24,456 nucleotides of DNA, taken from CAYWJT01 sp964458655. GTDB taxonomy: Bacteria > Acidobacteriota > Aminicenantia > Aminicenantales > Saccharicenantaceae. Under the pieces are notes generated by a model. The model saw nothing but the letters and a program-made list of their open reading frames with translations. It had not been told where the DNA came from and did no database searches. Every line of letters starts with the position of its first letter. The stretch's first letter is position 1. Made by a program: the position numbers and the translations under genes. Below are positions 22,801 to 24,456 of this stretch, in pieces. Where the stretch lies: contig CAYWJT010000043.1 in assembly GCA_964458655.1 (NCBI GenBank), positions 1 through 24,456 on the forward strand. The letters are read 5' to 3'.

Positions 22801-23065
22801 CGCTGGGCGAGCCGTCATACTCGGCCGTGAAAGCCAGCCAGCGGCCGTCGGGCGAGAACTTGGCCCCGTACTCCTGGCCGGGGTGATTGGTCAGCCGGAC
22901 CGCCCGGCCGCCGGACGCGGCTACGGACCAGAGGTCCTGCTCGTAGGTGAAAACGACCCTGTCCCCGCTTATCGTCGGGTAACTCATGAAGCGGGCCTCT
23001 TCCGCCCCGGCCGGAAACGCCAGGCCCAGCATAAGAAGAAGGACTGCCAGCGCTTGTTTTTTCAT
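19808..23065 (-). CDS. Tricorn-like S41 peptidase with beta-propeller, secreted
   Basis: 1085 residues. Signal peptide MKKQALAVLLLMLGLAFPAGA. Residues about 30-330 and 330-680 carry repeated WD40/TolB-like blades (FSPDGRWLAFTAEYDG, LSPDGKSVAFFSDKSG, WSPDGKKILFGD), the two propellers of tricorn proteases. Then come a helical core domain, a PDZ domain (GDYLIAVNGREVHPPEDYY) and the S41 catalytic part. Catalytic residues fit tricorn: Ser742-His743 (CVSHTYVSGGDFG), Ser973-Asp974 (NNGSDGEAF) and Glu1031 (WVENHGADPDI), close to the archaeal enzyme's 745/746, 965/966 and 1023. The signal peptide implies periplasmic or extracellular peptide degradation, unlike cytoplasmic archaeal tricorn. ATG 23065 has GGGAGG upstream. 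67 bp follow the S46 gene; the ABC-F start overlaps the stop. Confidence 0.93.
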   Translation of the reverse strand: MKKQALAVLLLMLGLAFPAGAEEARFMSYPTISGDRVVFTYEQDLWSVAASGGRAVRLTNHPGQEYGAKFSPDGRWLAFTAEYDGSPSVYLMPAEGGEPVRLTWTPGAAFVVGWTPDSRRVVFRSMHENVVGRDPNLYFVDREGSAPERFPLDRGVLCSFSPDGKKILYCRRGDEEYYWKRYKGGRYQDIWLYDFQSRSFSPVSDYVGKNSYPMWVGDQMYFVSDRTNGVANIYRQRIGTKEAVAVTKYDDFDVMMPATDGRRVVYVQDGRLHVLDLASGADSALRVELSSDHWARRPRVINPRDYIHSLDVSDDGKTVVLEARGDVFVVYPGSKRSFNLSNSPGTREIHPRLSPDGKSVAFFSDKSGEYQLYVQSVKGGPWNQLTTTLDRTVYRPVWSPDGKKILFGDKDFSIFYVDVAAKKLVKVDESNRLKNDEFYWEVSDYAWSPDSNWIAYSFVQPNRNSRIFLYNLATAAKTPVTDDFYDNINPVFDAGGDFLYYLSSRDFTVHMDFYEDNHIIATPQQVMAVSLRAGEKPPFGEKDEEDKKAGEARPFRVDLEGLSSRTFPLPVEPGNYFFLKAGKGRVTWASVPAFTEDEYEEIFSPRGATKWDLHIFDLAQQKETVLEGKVREHTLSSGGECLLVRRAGDVFITPLAKAFASKAPGDKLDLGGLTYLVDPPAEWLQIFNDAWRWYRDFFYDPDMHGQDWKAVGDRYRERVKYLTSRGQLNWLLLQMVGGLCVSHTYVSGGDFGPTAQTPAQAQLFTGLLGADLEPDLKAGYYRIAAVYGPNDINRGLRGPLVRPDIEVKAGDYLIAVNGREVHPPEDYYRLLQVAPGAKVSVTVSSKPSPSGARTYEVEPVRSDAQLRYFNWLNSNIQKVLKAGEGRVGYMHINAMGSGGVGEFDKFWRAFRYKEGIILDLRRNSGGWTEYFLIDKLERQLVAFNNLKGMEPFRYPGSAGNGNYVVISNENNGSDGEAFVEHFKARKLGTVVGVPSWGGLVGIINGQTTIDNGTVQQSNNAFYGREGAWWVENHGADPDILIDNDPASVVAGRDPQLEKAIEVVLEKIKQNPLKFPPKPPYPKRVP

Positions 23066-23132
23066 CTCAACCTCCCCTATTCCAGACTCCGTTTATCCCG
23101 CCGCCGGGCTTCGCCTAGGAGCGGCGTTCAGG

Positions 23133-24456
23133 TCACCTGCCGCGGCCGAGACCCATCTCCTCGATGAGATGGGTCGCCCCGGAGAACTTCTCCGTGACGA
23201 ACAGAACATAGCGGATGTCGACGCTTATCGAGCGCTGCAGCTCCGGGATTATGTAGTAGTCGCCGATGACGCTCTCGTAGGTCATGTCGAAGATGATGCC
23301 GACCTGCTCGCCGCGGGCGTTAAGCGTCGGCGAACCGGAATTGCCGCCGGTCACGTTGGTCGTGTTCAGGAAACAGGCCGGCACGTCCTTGAGGCGGCCG
23401 TCCTCGTAGGGCCCGAAGTCCCGCGCCTTCCAGAGTTCCGCCAGCCTGGCCGGGATGGCGAAGGGGAACTTGCCCGTGTCCTTCTCGATGACGCCGGCCA
23501 GCGTCGTCTGCGGCAGGTAGAGGACGGCGTCCCGCGGCGAGTAGCCCTGGACCGGACCGTAGGTGAAGCGGATCGTGCCGTTGGCGTCCGGGGCGTAGAC
23601 GCCCTTCTTCATCTCCAGGATGGCCGCTTCGTAGGCCATCTTGATGTCCGTCCCCTCCCGGCTCAGCCCCTTGCTTTCTTCCCTGACGGCCTTGAGCTCT
23701 TTTTCCAGGGCGGCCGCGAGCGCCAGGAACGGGTCGCTGACGTCTGCGAGCTGCTTGGGCTTCAGGGAAAGGAGCTGCAGCCGCCTGTTCGGGTCCTTGA
23801 GCTCGGTGGCCGCATACATGGCGTCAACCCGGCCGTCGATGTCCGATTCGGCGCCGGCGACGATCGGCCTCAACGCCTGCGGCCAGGCCTTCTCATCCGG
23901 GTGGGATTTCTTCAGCCTTTTCAGCGTCCACTTGAAGAGCTCCCGGTCGGTCGCGAAAACGTAGCCGCGCTCGGCCAGCTGGACCCTCTGCTTCAACTGG
24001 GGGATGTTGCGGTCCTGGAAGGCCTGTTCCCGCGACTTGTCCGGCTTCTGGAGCTCGTCCACCGCCCTCACTATGGTGTGAGCCTGCGAGAGGATGGTCG
24101 AGCCGGACAGGGCGCCGTTGAGGAGCTCGGTCCTGGCGTTGAAGGCTTTTTGCCTGGCCAGGAAAGCAGCCAGGTCGTCGATCACGCGGCCGAACTTGCG
24201 GCTCCGGCCGGGGTCGGCGGCGATCCAGTCCCTGAGCTCCTTCTCCTGGGCGGCCTTCTTCTCCACGATCCTGTAGCGCTCGAAGCCTTCGAGCTTGCCC
24301 TGGATGTTCTTGAGGCCGTTGTAGAGGCCCTTGACCAGCGAGGCGTAGCGGATCTCGACTTCCTTGTCGCTCTTCCCGGCGGCTTCGTAGAAGGCGATGA
24401 GCTCTTCCATGTCCTTGACGCGCCTGGCCATGTTCCCGGCGTCGGACTCGAGCTCG
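23133..24456 (-). CDS. S46-family dipeptidyl-peptidase (DPP7/DPP11-like), 5'-truncated by window edge
   Basis: 441 codons of an enzyme normally about 700-720 residues; the frame is open to the window end, so the signal peptide, catalytic His and Asp lie outside. Seen: a long alpha-helical cap (AAGKSDKEVEIRYASLVKGL and similar), then the C-terminal half of the double beta-barrel with TTNVTGGNSGSPTLNARGE, whose first Ser is the nucleophile. S46 enzymes cut dipeptides from peptide N-termini in the periplasm and are essential for peptide growth in Bacteroidetes. Eighteen residues after the Ser, at the S1-pocket position that is Gly in DPP7 and Arg in DPP11, this protein has Met (IIFDMTYES). First visible gene of the S46-S41-ABC-F set. 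Confidence 0.92.
   Translation of the reverse strand, partial: ELESDAGNMARRVKDMEELIAFYEAAGKSDKEVEIRYASLVKGLYNGLKNIQGKLEGFERYRIVEKKAAQEKELRDWIAADPGRSRKFGRVIDDLAAFLARQKAFNARTELLNGALSGSTILSQAHTIVRAVDELQKPDKSREQAFQDRNIPQLKQRVQLAERGYVFATDRELFKWTLKRLKKSHPDEKAWPQALRPIVAGAESDIDGRVDAMYAATELKDPNRRLQLLSLKPKQLADVSDPFLALAAALEKELKAVREESKGLSREGTDIKMAYEAAILEMKKGVYAPDANGTIRFTYGPVQGYSPRDAVLYLPQTTLAGVIEKDTGKFPFAIPARLAELWKARDFGPYEDGRLKDVPACFLNTTNVTGGNSGSPTLNARGEQVGIIFDMTYESVIGDYYIIPELQRSISVDIRYVLFVTEKFSGATHLIEEMGLGRGR

Noticed and set aside
23149..23174. 9-bp perfect inverted repeat (GACCCATCT and AGATGGGTC) near the S46 stop
   Set aside because: It lies within coding sequence and has no T-run; probably chance from the codons for THLIEEMG, though mild mRNA structure is possible.
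1..24456. tRNA, rRNA, CRISPR arrays and riboswitches
   Set aside because: I looked in the intergenic stretches for cloverleaf-like stems, repeat-spacer patterns and known riboswitch cores and saw none; a covariance-model search would be needed to exclude small ncRNAs.

Overview
The window is a high-GC bacterial chromosome segment with long, well-spaced metabolic genes and one AT-richer, gene-poor accessory stretch. The gene set includes a secreted tricorn-like S41 peptidase, an S46 dipeptidyl-peptidase, a GH38 alpha-mannosidase, a DUF4097 lipoprotein, an EF-Tu-domain mini-protein and an argR-argG-argH cluster. Together these suggest a diderm, peptide- and glycan-degrading bacterium of the Acidobacteriota/Aminicenantes type. 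This placement is tentative: no rRNA or other phylogenetic marker is present.

Layout. (1) 1-2190 (+): 3' part of a GH38 alpha-mannosidase that begins before the window. (2) 2191-2720: non-coding, with a decayed IS91-type transposase C-terminus. (3) 5878-2721 (-): operon argR-argG-argH, with a promoter and ArgR-operator-like palindromes overlapping the argR start. (4) about 5940-11470: a mosaic of debris and a few intact genes. It holds a second GH38 3' end, a broken His-rich gene, an S8 subtilisin gene interrupted by one in-frame TAG, an outer-membrane barrel protein, two copies of an 80-bp repeat flanking those two genes, an mnmA 3' fragment, an ISL3 transposase fragment abutting a truncated IS200-type element, and a 58-aa small membrane protein. 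(5) 13312-11472 (-): DUF4097 lipoprotein and PfkB-type sugar kinase. (6) 17551-13453 (-): phosphate-uptake operon pstS-pstC-pstA-pstB-pstB with two ATPase genes. (7) 17687-17947 (+): EF-Tu domain-2-like mini-protein, divergent from pstS. (8) 24456-17931 (-): S46 peptidase (5'-truncated by the window), S41 tricorn-like peptidase and an ABC-F ATPase, apparently one operon.

How the genes work together: ArgR should control the last two steps of arginine synthesis. The Pst operon forms a full high-affinity phosphate importer. The S46 and S41 enzymes (and formerly the S8 protease) would break down peptides in the periplasm or outside the cell.

The most interesting point is the PstB pair. The first ATPase gene lacks the Q-loop Gln and H-loop His but keeps LSGGQ; the second keeps Q and H but has a degenerate signature (LAGEQ). 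These losses are complementary, as expected for an obligate heterodimer with one canonical and one degenerate ATP site.
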